From Caldicoprobacter guelmensis (GTDB lineage Bacteria > Bacillota > Clostridia > Caldicoprobacterales > Caldicoprobacteraceae): 64,000 bases of DNA. The notes beneath the pieces are model-generated. The model ran no database searches. It was given only the letters and a program-made list of their open reading frames with translations, and had not been told where the DNA came from. Location of the stretch: assembly GCF_016908415.1 (NCBI RefSeq), contig NZ_JAFBDW010000005.1:124001-188000 (forward strand), written 5' to 3'. This document shows, in pieces, positions 25,978-35,774 of this stretch; the first letter of the stretch is position 1, and each line of letters opens with the position of its first letter. A program made the translations under genes and the position numbers.

Positions 25978-27024
25978 TCACAGCATCACTTCTCTACCCA
26001 GCTTTGCCGATTCATAAATCCCGTTGAGCATTTTTTGAACTTCAAGGCCATCCTCGGCTGGTGCTATGGGTTGTTTGCCTTCACGTATGCATTCTATGAA
26101 GTGTTCTATTTGATTGGCAAAGCTGTCTTCCTGCCTGATGACGGGAGAGGAGTCCATCAAGTAGTTTTCTTCTTCGCCGTAAATCATCAAGGGATTAAAA
26201 CTTGCGCCGGCTTTTGTACCGAAGATATAGCTGTATACTCCTGTATCTTTTCCGTTAATAGCCCAGCTTACGTCGAATGTCATGGAAGCACCGTTTTCAA
26301 ACCTGATAAAGCCCGAAGCAGAATCTTCGGTTTCAAATACGATATTGTCAGCATCCAAAGCCACCCAACGGCCTACACCTTTGGTTTGATAATTGCCTAT
26401 TTTGCTGTATGTAGCGGCACTCACGCTTATTGGCTTTGGCTTGCCCATGAAGTACCATGTTAAATCGATTACATGAACTCCGATATCTATGACGGGGCCG
26501 CCACCAGATTTGGATAGGTCAGTAAACCATCCAAGTGGTGTACCGCGCCTTCTCATCCACCCTGTTTTTGCGTAGTATATCTCTCCAAATTTGCCTGCGT
26601 CAGCCAGTGCTTTTATGAGCTTGCTTTCAGCGCGGAATCTGTTTACAAATCCCATCATGAATACGATATTGTTGTCCTTGGCAGCCTTGCACATCTCTTC
26701 TGCTTCTTTTACGTTCATAGCCATGGGCTTTTCGCACAGTATATGTTTTTTGGCATTGGCTGCCGCAATGGCAATCTCAGCATGGGAGTTATTGGGGGTA
26801 CAGATGCTTATTGCGTCGATCTCTTCAATATTGATGATATCCTGATAACTGTTGAAGGCATATTTTATGTCGAACTTATTGGCAACTTCTTTAGCTCTTT
26901 CCAGGTTGAAATCGCATACCCCTATTATCTCAACGTCCTTTTGTTTTTTGTAATTTGGTATATGAGCGCTTTGAGCGATATTTCCGGCTCCGATTATACC
27001 TATACACAACTTACCGTCTTTCAT
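25978..27024 (-). CDS. Gfo/Idh/MocA-family oxidoreductase
   Basis: 348 residues. The Rossmann start CIGIIGAGNIAQSAHIPNYK, ISICTPNNSHAEIAIAAANA and the EKPMAMN motif (with the usual catalytic-site Lys) are typical. GGGPVIDIGVHVIDLTWYFMG supplies the second conserved block. These enzymes oxidise or reduce the ring or a hydroxyl of sugars, inositols or amino-sugars with NAD(P). It is 18 bases downstream of an isomerase gene on the same strand, so the two likely act on one sugar or polyol. The substrate is not evident. Confidence 0.93.
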   Translation of the reverse strand: MKDGKLCIGIIGAGNIAQSAHIPNYKKQKDVEIIGVCDFNLERAKEVANKFDIKYAFNSYQDIINIEEIDAISICTPNNSHAEIAIAAANAKKHILCEKPMAMNVKEAEEMCKAAKDNNIVFMMGFVNRFRAESKLIKALADAGKFGEIYYAKTGWMRRRGTPLGWFTDLSKSGGGPVIDIGVHVIDLTWYFMGKPKPISVSAATYSKIGNYQTKGVGRWVALDADNIVFETEDSASGFIRFENGASMTFDVSWAINGKDTGVYSYIFGTKAGASFNPLMIYGEEENYLMDSSPVIRQEDSFANQIEHFIECIREGKQPIAPAEDGLEVQKMLNGIYESAKLGREVML

Positions 27025-27042
27025 AATTGTTTACCCCTTTCC

Positions 27043-27792
27043 TTATAAGATGTTCCTCAAATAATTAAGGCTTTGTTTTATGCTTTCAAGCTGTGGCTTT
27101 TCAAATTCTTCCTGTTCCACGATGTACCATTTAATCCCCAGTTCCTTACCCACACGTACAATCTCAACGAAGTCCACTATACCGCTCCCTATTTCCGTGC
27201 TCACCTTTTCATCCATGCTTTTAAGGTCCTTTATGTGGATAAGAGAAGAACACTGCTGTGGATATTTTCTCATGAAATCTACTGCTTTTAGGCCGCAGTA
27301 TTCCACCCAAAAAGTGTCCAGTTCCAGGTGAACGAGGTCTGGGGCAGTATGGGACATTAAAATATCCAGCCCGTATTGGTCATCGAATTTTTCAAATTCA
27401 AAATCATGGTTATGATATGCAAATTGAATTCCATTTTCCTTGCAGCGTTGACCAATCTTATTGAACAGTTCTCCTAGCCTTTTATAAGCATCGGCGCTGT
27501 CGCGCATATGATGAGGAATGCCAGGACATATTACGTACCGGTTTCCTATTTCGAGGTTATATTCTATCACTTCGTCAAGATTGTTTTGAAGTAAGTCAAT
27601 GCCGGTGTGGCTGCCACAGGGAATGAGGTTCAGGTCGTCCAACGCTTTTTTAAGCTCCTTGGCGGGAGTGTTGAAAAAACCTGCAAATTCTACTCCATCA
27701 TAACCTATATTGGCTACTTCTTTTAGAGTGCCAATGAAATCCTTTTGGGTAAGCTCTTTTATTGAATAGAGCTGTAAGCCTAAATTTTCCAT
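27043..27792 (-). CDS. Sugar phosphate isomerase/epimerase (IolE/xylose-isomerase-like TIM barrel)
   Basis: 249 residues of the AP-endonuclease-2/xylose-isomerase-like fold: MENLGLQLYSIKELTQKDF, YDGVEFAGF, YHNHDFEFEKFD and HLELDTFWVEYCGLKAVDF, with metal-binding Glu, His and Asp residues in these blocks, and a final EQEEF. Members include inosose dehydratase and 3-keto-sugar hydratases or epimerases. It heads a two-gene reverse operon with a Gfo/Idh/MocA partner, a common pairing in inositol and rare-sugar catabolism. GGGGGGTT precedes the ATG on the reverse strand. Confidence 0.9.
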   Translation of the reverse strand: MENLGLQLYSIKELTQKDFIGTLKEVANIGYDGVEFAGFFNTPAKELKKALDDLNLIPCGSHTGIDLLQNNLDEVIEYNLEIGNRYVICPGIPHHMRDSADAYKRLGELFNKIGQRCKENGIQFAYHNHDFEFEKFDDQYGLDILMSHTAPDLVHLELDTFWVEYCGLKAVDFMRKYPQQCSSLIHIKDLKSMDEKVSTEIGSGIVDFVEIVRVGKELGIKWYIVEQEEFEKPQLESIKQSLNYLRNIL

Positions 27793-28061
27793 GGCTTTTG
27801 TAACCCCCCTTTTTGTTTTGCTTTTAATAATTAGTCTACCACGATTGTATGACTTTGTATATACGGTAATGATAAAAATTTCACAGGGGAATGAAAAACA
27901 AAGGGGTATATATAAGATTAAGATACACAGAATAGAGCAAAAAACATGAAAAGTAGTTTAAAGTTTTAATTTTTTGAGTTAAATTTATATAATCTTGAAA
28001 TAAGGTAAAAAATAGGAATAATTAGTTGATTATTAAGCGTTATTTTTTTATAGGGATTGGT

Positions 28062-28094
28062 TATAATTAAAAATGAAGGTCAAAGAAAGTCAAT
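28062..28094 (+). promoter_or_regulatory. ctsR promoter -10 box with an overlapping downstream CtsR operator
   Basis: TATAAT (28062-28067) is followed at 28078-28094 by GGTCAAA, three bases, AGTCAAT, an almost perfect match to the CtsR heptad repeat (RGTCAAA-N3-RGTCAAA). The operator falls on the expected start point, so CtsR would block transcription of its own operon until heat inactivates it. The rest of the 320-base gap 27793-28113 is AT-rich and shows nothing else that I can name. Confidence 0.85.
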
Positions 28095-28113
28095 AACTAA
28101 AGAGGTGATGTAG

Positions 28114-28578
28114 ATGGCACGATTGAGCGACATGATCGAAGAGTTCATAAAAACTTTATTAGAGGAAAGTAACGGACAATTGGAGCTTCAAAGGAACGAA
28201 CTTGCGGATTATTTTGAGTGTGCTCCTTCACAGATCAATTACGTGCTGACTACGCGATTTTCGCTTGATCGTGGGTACTATATAGAGAGCCGCAGGGGCG
28301 GTGGAGGATACATCCGAATTATCCGCCTGGATATGGACAATAATGATTATATAATGTATTTGCTCAAGGAAAGGATAGGCAATCGTATATCCCAACAGGC
28401 TGCCGAAGACATAATTGACCACATGCTCGACAAAGGTATTATAACCCAGCGGGAGTCACTCATAATGAAGGCGGCTGTACAGGATAAGGGGATAGGTATT
28501 CCGTCAAACCTGAAAGACAATGTTCGAGCCAGCATAATGAAAGCCATGCTTACGGCTATTTTGAAGCTACGTACCTGA
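28114..28578 (+). CDS. ctsR: Heat-shock repressor CtsR
   Basis: 154 residues. The N-terminal winged helix includes ADYFECAPSQINYVLTTRFS and the glycine-rich wing ESRRGGGGYIRI, whose RGGGG tip enters the DNA minor groove and acts as the thermosensor. The C-terminal domain mediates dimerisation and ClpC/McsB contact. It represses class III heat-shock genes and sits first in the ctsR-mcsA-mcsB-clpC operon, behind its own operator. AAAGAGGTGA precedes the ATG. Confidence 0.98.
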   Translation: MARLSDMIEEFIKTLLEESNGQLELQRNELADYFECAPSQINYVLTTRFSLDRGYYIESRRGGGGYIRIIRLDMDNNDYIMYLLKERIGNRISQQAAEDIIDHMLDKGIITQRESLIMKAAVQDKGIGIPSNLKDNVRASIMKAMLTAILKLRT

Positions 28579-28641
28579 ATTACAAGGGAAAACGGGCGAT
28601 AATTCCGTCCCTCATTTTAATTTTAAAAGGGGTGAATTCAA

Positions 28642-29148
28642 ATGTTGTGCCAACAATGCCAAAAGCGTCCTGCTACGGTTCACTTTACTAAAATAGTTAA
28701 TAACCATAAGACTGAATTTTACCTGTGTGAGGAGTGTGCAAGGCAAAAAGAAGATTTCAAGGCGTTTATCCCCTTTTCCATAAACGATCTTTTAACCGGA
28801 TTTCTGGATATGGATAAGGCCGATGTTTCAGTTAGGAGCCCGGGATTGCTTAAATGCAAGACTTGTGGTATGGATTTTGTGCAGTTTAAGAAAGTGGGGA
28901 GGCTGGGTTGCCAGGATTGTTATAAATATTTTGCTGAGGAGCTTGCCCCTGTGATTAGGAGAGTTCAAGGGGGCACAAAACACACCGGAAAAGTGCCCAG
29001 AAGAGCAGGGGTAGGGCTGCGCATTGAACGCCAGATTAAGCAACTGAAGGCTCAGCTCCAAAAAGCGGTTGAGGCCGAAGCCTTTGAAGAAGCAGCCCGG
29101 TTAAGGGATCAGATACGGGAGCTTGAAAGGCAATTGGGCCAACTATAA
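28642..29148 (+). CDS. mcsA: McsA, zinc-finger activator of the McsB arginine kinase
   Basis: 168 residues. Four CxxC motifs (CQQC, CEEC, CKTC and CQDC) form two zinc fingers in the first 95 residues. A C-terminal UVR motif follows (QLQKAVEAEAFEEAARLRDQ). McsA stimulates McsB and senses redox or metal stress. It is placed between ctsR and mcsB as in Bacillus. Confidence 0.97.
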   Translation: MLCQQCQKRPATVHFTKIVNNHKTEFYLCEECARQKEDFKAFIPFSINDLLTGFLDMDKADVSVRSPGLLKCKTCGMDFVQFKKVGRLGCQDCYKYFAEELAPVIRRVQGGTKHTGKVPRRAGVGLRIERQIKQLKAQLQKAVEAEAFEEAARLRDQIRELERQLGQL

Positions 29149-29162
29149 GGAGGGATTTTTAA

Positions 29163-30194
29163 ATGAGCTGGATAAGCGAAAACGGACCTTACAGCGGCAT
29201 AGTCATGAGCAGTCGAATAAGGATTGCTAGAAATATAGCGGGGTTGCCTTTTCCATCCATAGCAAGCATAGAAACTTCTCAAAAAGTCGTGGATATGGTG
29301 AGGAAAAGCATCCTGGAAAGCAACTCTATATTGAGCCGGGATTTTGATTTTGTCTCCTTGAGAAATTTGAATGAGGTGGAAAGGTATATACTTGTAGAAA
29401 AGCATCTGATAAGTCCTGATTTGGTGGAACGTGCGGAGATAGCAGCTGTTCTGATGGACCGTAACGAACAGGTGAGCATAATGATAAATGAAGAAGACCA
29501 TATACGGATGCAGTGTATCTTCCCCGGATTTCAGCTTGATAAGGCCTGGGAGCTCTTAAACAGAGTGGATGATATAGTGGAAGAAAGCATAGAGTATTCC
29601 TTTGATGAACATTTAGGATATCTTACCAGCTGTCCTACTAATGTGGGTACTGGTATGCGAGCCTCTGTGATGATGCACCTGCCTGGACTGGTGGCTACCA
29701 ATTATATAAACAGCGTTTTGCATACCATTTCTAAAGTGGGTTTAACTGCTAGGGGGCTTTATGGTGAGGGCAGTGAAGCCCTAGGAGATATCTATCAGAT
29801 ATCCAACCAGATTACTCTAGGTCCAACGGAGGAAGAGATAATAAGCAGCCTCAACATTGCTGTGCGCCAGATAATAGAGAACGAAAGGATGGCACGTCAA
29901 GCATTAGCCCAGTCAGGCAAGTTAGAGTTTGAGGATCGAATATGGCGGGCTCTGGGTGTCCTGAAACATGCCAGGAGATTGAGCCTGCAGGAATTTATGA
30001 CTTTACTCTCTCAGGTGCGTTTGGGAGTAGATATGGGTATCATAAAAGGGATAGATGCTGTAATGTTAAATGAGTTGATGGTCAAATGTCAGCCGGCACA
30101 CCTTCAAGCTTATGTGGGCAGAGAGATGAGTGCAGAAGAATTGGATATAGTGAGGGCTAATAGGGTTAGGGATGAATTGAGTAAAATTTCCTAA
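29163..30194 (+). CDS. mcsB: Protein-arginine kinase McsB
   Basis: 343 residues of the phosphagen-kinase catalytic fold: VMSSRIRIARNIAGLPFP near the start, NEEDHIRMQC, the TSCPTNVGTGMRASVMMHLP nucleotide-binding block and TARGLYGEGSEALGDIYQIS. It phosphorylates arginines on misfolded proteins, which marks them for ClpC-ClpP degradation, and also controls CtsR. The start is 14 bases after mcsA, with AAGGAGGG ahead of it. Confidence 0.98.
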   Translation: MSWISENGPYSGIVMSSRIRIARNIAGLPFPSIASIETSQKVVDMVRKSILESNSILSRDFDFVSLRNLNEVERYILVEKHLISPDLVERAEIAAVLMDRNEQVSIMINEEDHIRMQCIFPGFQLDKAWELLNRVDDIVEESIEYSFDEHLGYLTSCPTNVGTGMRASVMMHLPGLVATNYINSVLHTISKVGLTARGLYGEGSEALGDIYQISNQITLGPTEEEIISSLNIAVRQIIENERMARQALAQSGKLEFEDRIWRALGVLKHARRLSLQEFMTLLSQVRLGVDMGIIKGIDAVMLNELMVKCQPAHLQAYVGREMSAEELDIVRANRVRDELSKIS

Positions 30195-30419
30195 ATAGTT
30201 GTTTTTATCCATAATAATGAGGGTATAAATTTAAAGTAAGAGCTTTAAAAGGAGAAAAAATTTTCTACCTAAGCAATAAGGAACACCATGAAGGACTAAA
30301 AATTGGACTTTGTTTTATACTAAACTAAAGATTGAAGTCTGTTGCAGAAAATTAGATATTCAAATATAGAGAAGCCGCAAATAATGTAAATAAAAACAAA
30401 AGAAAGGGAGGGAAGGGAA

Positions 30420-32861
30420 ATGGCGTTTTTCGGCAGATTTACTGAAAGGGCTCAGCGAGCTTTGATGTATGCGCAGGAAGAGGCGCGAGCTTTAGGGCAT
30501 AACTATGTAGGTACCGAGCACCTGTTGTTGGGACTTATTCGAGAGGAAGAAGGGGTTGCTTCGCAGGTTCTCAGACAACTGGGGGCCGATGCCGACAAGG
30601 TAAGAAAACAGATAGAGGCCTTGATTGGTAGGGGTACTTTCAATTTCAATGAAGGTTTCGGATATACCCCGCGAACCAAGCGGGTTATGGAACTCAGCTT
30701 CTACGAAGCTCGAAATCTGGGCCACAACTACGTAGGGACAGAACACCTTTTACTTGCACTCCTCAGGGAGGGTGAAGGGGTGGCGGCTCGAATTCTTAAA
30801 GACCTAGGTATAGACTTCCAGACAGTCAGGGATCAACTCCTTAAGGTTTTAAAGGAGGAAGGTGGAGAGCCTGGACGAAATGCCAGGAGGCGCAAGAGCA
30901 ATACTCCCACCCTGGACCAGTTTGGGAGAGACCTTACTGAAATGGCTCGTGAAGGGAACCTTGATCCGGTAGTAGGAAGGGAAAAGGAAATAGAGCGAGT
31001 GGTGCAGATTTTGACCAGGAGGACCAAGAATAACCCTGTCTTGATAGGGGAACCGGGAGTGGGTAAGACTGCTATTGTCGAAGGGTTGGCTCAGAGGATT
31101 GTAGACGGTAATATCCCAGAGCTACTACGAGATAAGAGGGTTGTTACCCTGGATCTATCGGCCATGGTGGCGGGGACGAAATACCGCGGGGAATTTGAGG
31201 AGCGCCTCAAGACGGTGATGGAAGAGGTGAAGAAAGCCGGCAACGTTATTCTATTTATAGATGAGATGCACACCATTATAGGCGCCGGTGCTGCGGAAGG
31301 AGCCATTGATGCTTCTAACATACTCAAACCAGCTTTGGCCCGCGGTGAGATCCAGGTAATTGGCGCTACTACGCTAGATGAATACAGAAAGCACGTGGAG
31401 AAGGATCCGGCTCTGGAGCGAAGATTTCAGCCGGTGATGGTGGAGGAACCTACCAAAGAAGAAGCTATTCAAATACTGATGGGGCTGCGAGATAAGTATG
31501 AAGCGCATCATAAGGTCAGAATTACCGATGAGGCTATAAAGGCGGCTGTTGAGCTGTCGGCGCGGTATATAACCGACAGGTATCTCCCTGATAAGGCCAT
31601 TGACCTGATCGATGAAGCGGCATCCAGGGTAAGGCTGCAGGCCTTTACGCCACCTTCCAAGATAAAAGAGCTGGAAGAGAGGCTTGAGAATTTGAAAAAA
31701 GAAAAAGAAGAGGCCGTCATGAACCAAAACTTTGAAAAGGCCGCCCAGATTCGAGATGAGGAGCAGAAGATCCGTGAACAGATCGAGAAAGAAAAGGAGA
31801 GATGGGCCACCCAGAACACCACTAATACTGAGATGGTAACTGAAGAGCACATAGCCCAAATTGTATCCAGCTGGACGGGGATACCCGTTCAAAGGCTAGA
31901 ACAGGCCGAGGCCGAACGGCTGCTTAAGATGGAGGAAATACTTCACAAGCGCGTCATAGGTCAGGATGAAGCTGTACGGGCGGTGGCCAATGCCATAAGA
32001 AGAGCACGGGCAGGGCTTAAAGATCCTAAACGCCCCATCGGATCATTTATGTTCCTTGGTCCCACGGGTGTGGGAAAAACTGAGCTGTGCAAGGCTTTAG
32101 CAGAAGCACTATTCGGCGATGAAAATGCTATGATCCGCATTGACATGTCGGAGTATTCGGAGAGGCATACTGTGTCCAGGCTGATCGGCGCACCTCCTGG
32201 ATATGTGGGGTATGAGGAGGGCGGTCAACTCACGGAGAGGGTGAGAAGAAGGCCATATTCAGTAGTGTTGCTTGATGAGATAGAAAAAGCGCATCCCGAC
32301 GTGTTCAACATATTGCTCCAAATCCTGGAAGATGGGCGCCTTACCGACGGCAAGGGCAGAACGGTGGATTTCAAAAACACTGTAATAGTCATGACTTCAA
32401 ATGTTGGGGCACATACCATAAGGAAGCAGAAAAGCCTTGGCTTTGCTGCAGGAGGCGATATAGCTGCTACTGAATATGAGAGGATGAAGGAGACCATAAT
32501 GGAGGAGCTCAAAAAGACCTTCAGACCGGAGTTCCTCAATCGCCTAGACGAAATCATAGTTTTCCATCCGTTGGAGGATGTACATTTGAGGCAAATCGCA
32601 TCTTTGATGATACAGAATGTAGCAAAGCGCCTGGCAGAAAAGAATATATTCCTGGAGGTCAGCGAGGCAGCCAAAGATTACATGATCAAGCAAGGTTTTG
32701 ATCCGATATATGGGGCCAGGCCTTTGCGTAGGGTTATACAAAAGACCTTAGAGGATAGGCTGTCTGAGGAGATTCTTGCTGGACGGGTTAAACCAGGGGA
32801 TAAGGTGCTCTTAGACGTTGAGGACGACAAACTGGTATTCAAAAACCAGGTGCCGGTGTAA
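30420..32861 (+). CDS. clpC: AAA+ unfoldase ClpC
   Basis: 813 residues. Two N-terminal Clp repeats (residues 1-145, each with LGHNYVGTEHLLL) form the McsB/phosphoarginine docking domain. D1 has Walker A GEPGVGKTAIVEG (about 210), then comes the middle coiled-coil with a UVR-type motif (NQNFEKAAQIRDEEQ), which separates ClpC from ClpA. D2 has Walker A GPTGVGKTE (about 550), DLxDEIEKAH Walker B and a C-terminal sensor-2 GARPLRR. It feeds substrates to ClpP. It lies 225 bases after mcsB; no second CtsR box is obvious in that gap, where I see no gene. Confidence 0.98.
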   Translation: MAFFGRFTERAQRALMYAQEEARALGHNYVGTEHLLLGLIREEEGVASQVLRQLGADADKVRKQIEALIGRGTFNFNEGFGYTPRTKRVMELSFYEARNLGHNYVGTEHLLLALLREGEGVAARILKDLGIDFQTVRDQLLKVLKEEGGEPGRNARRRKSNTPTLDQFGRDLTEMAREGNLDPVVGREKEIERVVQILTRRTKNNPVLIGEPGVGKTAIVEGLAQRIVDGNIPELLRDKRVVTLDLSAMVAGTKYRGEFEERLKTVMEEVKKAGNVILFIDEMHTIIGAGAAEGAIDASNILKPALARGEIQVIGATTLDEYRKHVEKDPALERRFQPVMVEEPTKEEAIQILMGLRDKYEAHHKVRITDEAIKAAVELSARYITDRYLPDKAIDLIDEAASRVRLQAFTPPSKIKELEERLENLKKEKEEAVMNQNFEKAAQIRDEEQKIREQIEKEKERWATQNTTNTEMVTEEHIAQIVSSWTGIPVQRLEQAEAERLLKMEEILHKRVIGQDEAVRAVANAIRRARAGLKDPKRPIGSFMFLGPTGVGKTELCKALAEALFGDENAMIRIDMSEYSERHTVSRLIGAPPGYVGYEEGGQLTERVRRRPYSVVLLDEIEKAHPDVFNILLQILEDGRLTDGKGRTVDFKNTVIVMTSNVGAHTIRKQKSLGFAAGGDIAATEYERMKETIMEELKKTFRPEFLNRLDEIIVFHPLEDVHLRQIASLMIQNVAKRLAEKNIFLEVSEAAKDYMIKQGFDPIYGARPLRRVIQKTLEDRLSEEILAGRVKPGDKVLLDVEDDKLVFKNQVPV

Positions 32862-32867
32862 GGATGT

Positions 32868-32902
32868 ATAAAAGGCTAGGCTGTTATTGCCTAGCCTTTT
32901 AT
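32868..32902 (+). terminator. Terminator of the ctsR-clpC operon
   Basis: ATAAAAGGCTAGGC pairs perfectly with GCCTAGCCTTTTAT (14 bp, 7-base loop) just after the clpC stop. Confidence 0.92.
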
Positions 32903-32929
32903 ATTGTCAGGGATCGTTTTGACTTAATA

Positions 32930-32958
32930 TTGGATTTATTATTGTTTGGTGATATAAT
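32930..32958 (+). promoter_or_regulatory. Predicted promoter of the MFS transporter gene
   Basis: TTGGAT (32930-32935) and TATAAT (32953-32958) are 17 bases apart, 50 bases before the start codon and just after the upstream terminator. Confidence 0.65.
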
Positions 32959-33007
32959 TATTCTTGATTTTGTAAATATTATAGACCTTTTAAAACTGGG
33001 GGTTTAT

Positions 33008-34207
33008 ATGAAGAATTTATCGATAAAAATTCGCGGTATACACCCAAAGCAGTTACAATATTCCCTTTTGGAATTTGTATTCTGGGCGACTTTTGCTGCG
33101 TATTATCCATTTGTAGTGGTTTTTTTGAGAAGTAAGGGTTTTAGCAATACAATTATAGGGACAATAATAGCTATAAATTCATTGATTGTCGTTTTTGCTC
33201 AACCGTTTTGGGGAGCAGTAAGTGATTGGATGCAATCTATAAAAAAGGTCTTTCTCATTTGTTTAGCTGCGGCGATACTATTACTCCAACCTGTTCCCTT
33301 TATTTCATCAGCTGTATTTGTAGGTATAATTTTGGCATTGGTTACAGCATTTGAGTCGCCTCTTGTGCCTTTACTAGATAGCTGGGTTGTCCAGAGTATT
33401 AAAACGGAAAAAAGCCTTTACTATGGCAGCATCAGGTTGTGGGGTTCAATTGGTTTTGCTGTTATGGTGTACATATATGGAAAAATAATAGATATTTTTT
33501 CGGTTAACGCATTGTTTCTAATTTTGTTGTTGATGGGGTGTTTGACTTTTATTGTATGTGTAAGGATTAAGAGCGATAGGCCAGTAACATCTAATAGTGC
33601 TAATAATTTGAATTTCAATAAATTGCTAAAAAACTATTCGTATATGTCTTTTTTGATTTTTGCCATGATTTTGATTATCCCTCATAGAAGTGCATTTATT
33701 TTTCTTCCGAATCTTATGGAACTAGTGGGAGGGTCTGAAGGAGAGCTTGGAATGGTTTTTGCCATAATGGCTATAAGTGAAATTCCCGTTTTTTTGTATT
33801 CGAAAGCTCTCATTAGCAGATTTAAGCCGGTGAGTTTATTACTGGTTTCTGCTATATTTTTTATTCTCCGTCAGGCATTGTATCTTGTAGTAAGAACTCC
33901 CTTTCATGTGCTTCTCGTACAACTTCTGCAGGGACCTTCATTTGCGTTGTTCACAAATGGCGTAGTGTATTATATTGATGAGTTAGCTCCGCCTGAGTTA
34001 AAAGCCACTGCTCAAACTTTTGCTAATTCCGTATTTTTTGGGATAGGTGGGATAATAGCAAGCTATGTAGGAGGATGGATGGTTGATAGTTATGGGCTTA
34101 AGAGTATATATTTGGTAGGGTTCCTTGTCAGTATTGCTGTCGTGCTATTGTTCTTTTGTTCGTTGGGTATAAATAAAGTACTACGGCAGCATTCCGTAGA
34201 TGTTTGA
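33008..34207 (+). CDS. Major facilitator superfamily transporter (MFS_1-like)
   Basis: 399 residues with about twelve hydrophobic segments. The N-terminal YSLLEFVFWATFAAYYPFVV, the loop VFAQPFWGAVSDWMQSIKKV, YYGSIRLWGSIGFAVMVYIY and a later PPELKATAQTFANSVFFGIG resemble the LacY/NupG-like MFS_1_like group. Substrate unknown; sugars or nucleosides are the commonest in this group. ATG 33008 is preferred (GGGGGT upstream); the longer open frame to its left crosses the clpC terminator and is not real coding. It has its own promoter and is AT-richer than its neighbours. Confidence 0.9.
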   Translation: MKNLSIKIRGIHPKQLQYSLLEFVFWATFAAYYPFVVVFLRSKGFSNTIIGTIIAINSLIVVFAQPFWGAVSDWMQSIKKVFLICLAAAILLLQPVPFISSAVFVGIILALVTAFESPLVPLLDSWVVQSIKTEKSLYYGSIRLWGSIGFAVMVYIYGKIIDIFSVNALFLILLLMGCLTFIVCVRIKSDRPVTSNSANNLNFNKLLKNYSYMSFLIFAMILIIPHRSAFIFLPNLMELVGGSEGELGMVFAIMAISEIPVFLYSKALISRFKPVSLLLVSAIFFILRQALYLVVRTPFHVLLVQLLQGPSFALFTNGVVYYIDELAPPELKATAQTFANSVFFGIGGIIASYVGGWMVDSYGLKSIYLVGFLVSIAVVLLFFCSLGINKVLRQHSVDV

Positions 34208-34247
34208 GAGCATTGCGGAATTGTTAGCATAAAAGGGAGAGTGGGGT

Positions 34248-35756
34248 ATGTTTTTTAAGGAGATGACAGAATTGTTCAAAGGTTTTTTTGTTAGAAAAAG
34301 GAATACGGGTTTAATATTGTTGAGGCTATTTAGGGAAATAAATAGACGGCTGTTACGCTGGATGTCAAACTTTATTGGGGATAAAAAGGGTGTGCGCCTG
34401 GTAATTATTTCATGTGTGTGTATAACACTTGTGGCGGTGGGGATATTGTTGCTCAAGATGGTTTTCAATCAAAATTCCTTTAATGAAGAGAGTGGAAATT
34501 TATCAAATGAGTGGATTTCAAGTCAGTCGGCAGAACCGATGACTGAAGAGAGCAATAATAATGATGGTTCTGCTCGGTTTTCCATAATAGATATTTCCGT
34601 TACTTCAGTTGATTTGGAGACCGAGATGCTGCAGATAAATGAACCCACTCCTTATGGAAAGGAGCTGCTCTATTCGGCAGGCAGTGCCTCAAACATCGAT
34701 GGCCCTGTGCTTACCAAACTTTTTCTGTATAACATCGACACAAAAGAGGAAAACCAAGTTGCTGAAGCTAAAGTTAAATTTGGTGAGATTTATGAGGGCA
34801 GATTTAATGCTGATTGGATTGTATGGCTTGATACCAACCAAAGTGGCACTAATTACATATATGCCCTCAATAGAAAGACGGGCGAGGTGTTTCAGGTTAA
34901 GCGATGTGACCTTAACAAGCCACAGTTGATGTTGTACGGCGATAACTTAGTATGGGTAGAGCAAAAAGATGAACAGCATGACAGGTTGTATTTATATAAC
35001 CTTAAGTCAGGGGAGCCAGTAGTGCTAGACAGCTTTGATAATCCCACATATGGGACATGTCCACCCGCATTATACAATGATGTAGTGGTTTGGGTATATC
35101 CCTCTTCGGACGACTCTAACAGGAGCATTATCAAAAAGCTTGACCTTAAGAAAGCATTGACAGTGAGCCAGGCTATGGGGCAAAATGTGGCGGTGAAATC
35201 CAGTAAAGGCCAATCTGAAAAGGAGACAGAGAGGACTGTTGACGAGCCTTCAAGGGATGTGTTGCAACAGGATGAGAAGGTGGCTAGTGAAGCCGATAAC
35301 GCATTGACAAAAGTAGAAAGTACGGTTGTACAAGGTGGAGATGAAGATGGTTTTGATGGAGAAGATGGAATAGAACCTAAGATAATAGATCCAAAGGGAT
35401 TTGCCATTTATCCTCAGACCAATGGAGAAGTGATTGCCTGGTTGGACAATATTGATCCTTCTAGGGCCAGGCTTCTTATGACCAGAGATGACGGTGAGAC
35501 CATTCAGATGGTTGCGCAGGGAGTTGGAAGGGTGTTTGGAGTAGGGGACAAGTTTATTGTTTATACCCAGAATGATTCAATAATGCTGTATTTTTGGGAA
35601 ATAGATCGTTATGCAAGGCTTACCGCTCCCGGGGAGAAAGGGATGCTGTCCAAAGCCTGTGTGTGGGGTAATGTGGTAGTGTGGTATGATATAAGCGATC
35701 CATCACAGAGAAAGGATAGAGTAAAAATTAGTATTATTGAGCAGCCTAGTATATAG
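34248..35756 (+). CDS. Membrane-anchored protein with a propeller-like extracellular domain, function unknown
   Basis: 502 residues. A basic cytoplasmic N-terminus of about 50 residues is followed by one membrane segment (VRLVIISCVCITLVAVGILL), then an acidic, Ser/Asn-rich linker. The rest has repeated strands of the form DNLVWVEQ...LYLYNLKSG and DKFIVYTQND, like TolB/PD40 beta-propeller blades, interrupted by a low-complexity charged insert (about residues 310-375). It is likely an outward-facing sensor or scaffold. GGGAGAGTGGGG precedes the ATG. It ends 18 bases before radA and may be co-transcribed with it. Confidence 0.75.
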   Translation: MFFKEMTELFKGFFVRKRNTGLILLRLFREINRRLLRWMSNFIGDKKGVRLVIISCVCITLVAVGILLLKMVFNQNSFNEESGNLSNEWISSQSAEPMTEESNNNDGSARFSIIDISVTSVDLETEMLQINEPTPYGKELLYSAGSASNIDGPVLTKLFLYNIDTKEENQVAEAKVKFGEIYEGRFNADWIVWLDTNQSGTNYIYALNRKTGEVFQVKRCDLNKPQLMLYGDNLVWVEQKDEQHDRLYLYNLKSGEPVVLDSFDNPTYGTCPPALYNDVVVWVYPSSDDSNRSIIKKLDLKKALTVSQAMGQNVAVKSSKGQSEKETERTVDEPSRDVLQQDEKVASEADNALTKVESTVVQGGDEDGFDGEDGIEPKIIDPKGFAIYPQTNGEVIAWLDNIDPSRARLLMTRDDGETIQMVAQGVGRVFGVGDKFIVYTQNDSIMLYFWEIDRYARLTAPGEKGMLSKACVWGNVVVWYDISDPSQRKDRVKISIIEQPSI

Positions 35757-35774
35757 AAGATGTGTGGAGGAGTT

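Noticed and set aside
32864..33007. N-terminal extension of the MFS transporter by 48 codons
   Set aside because: The extension runs through the clpC terminator hairpin and the predicted promoter; ATG 33008 has a proper ribosome binding site and gives a normal length.
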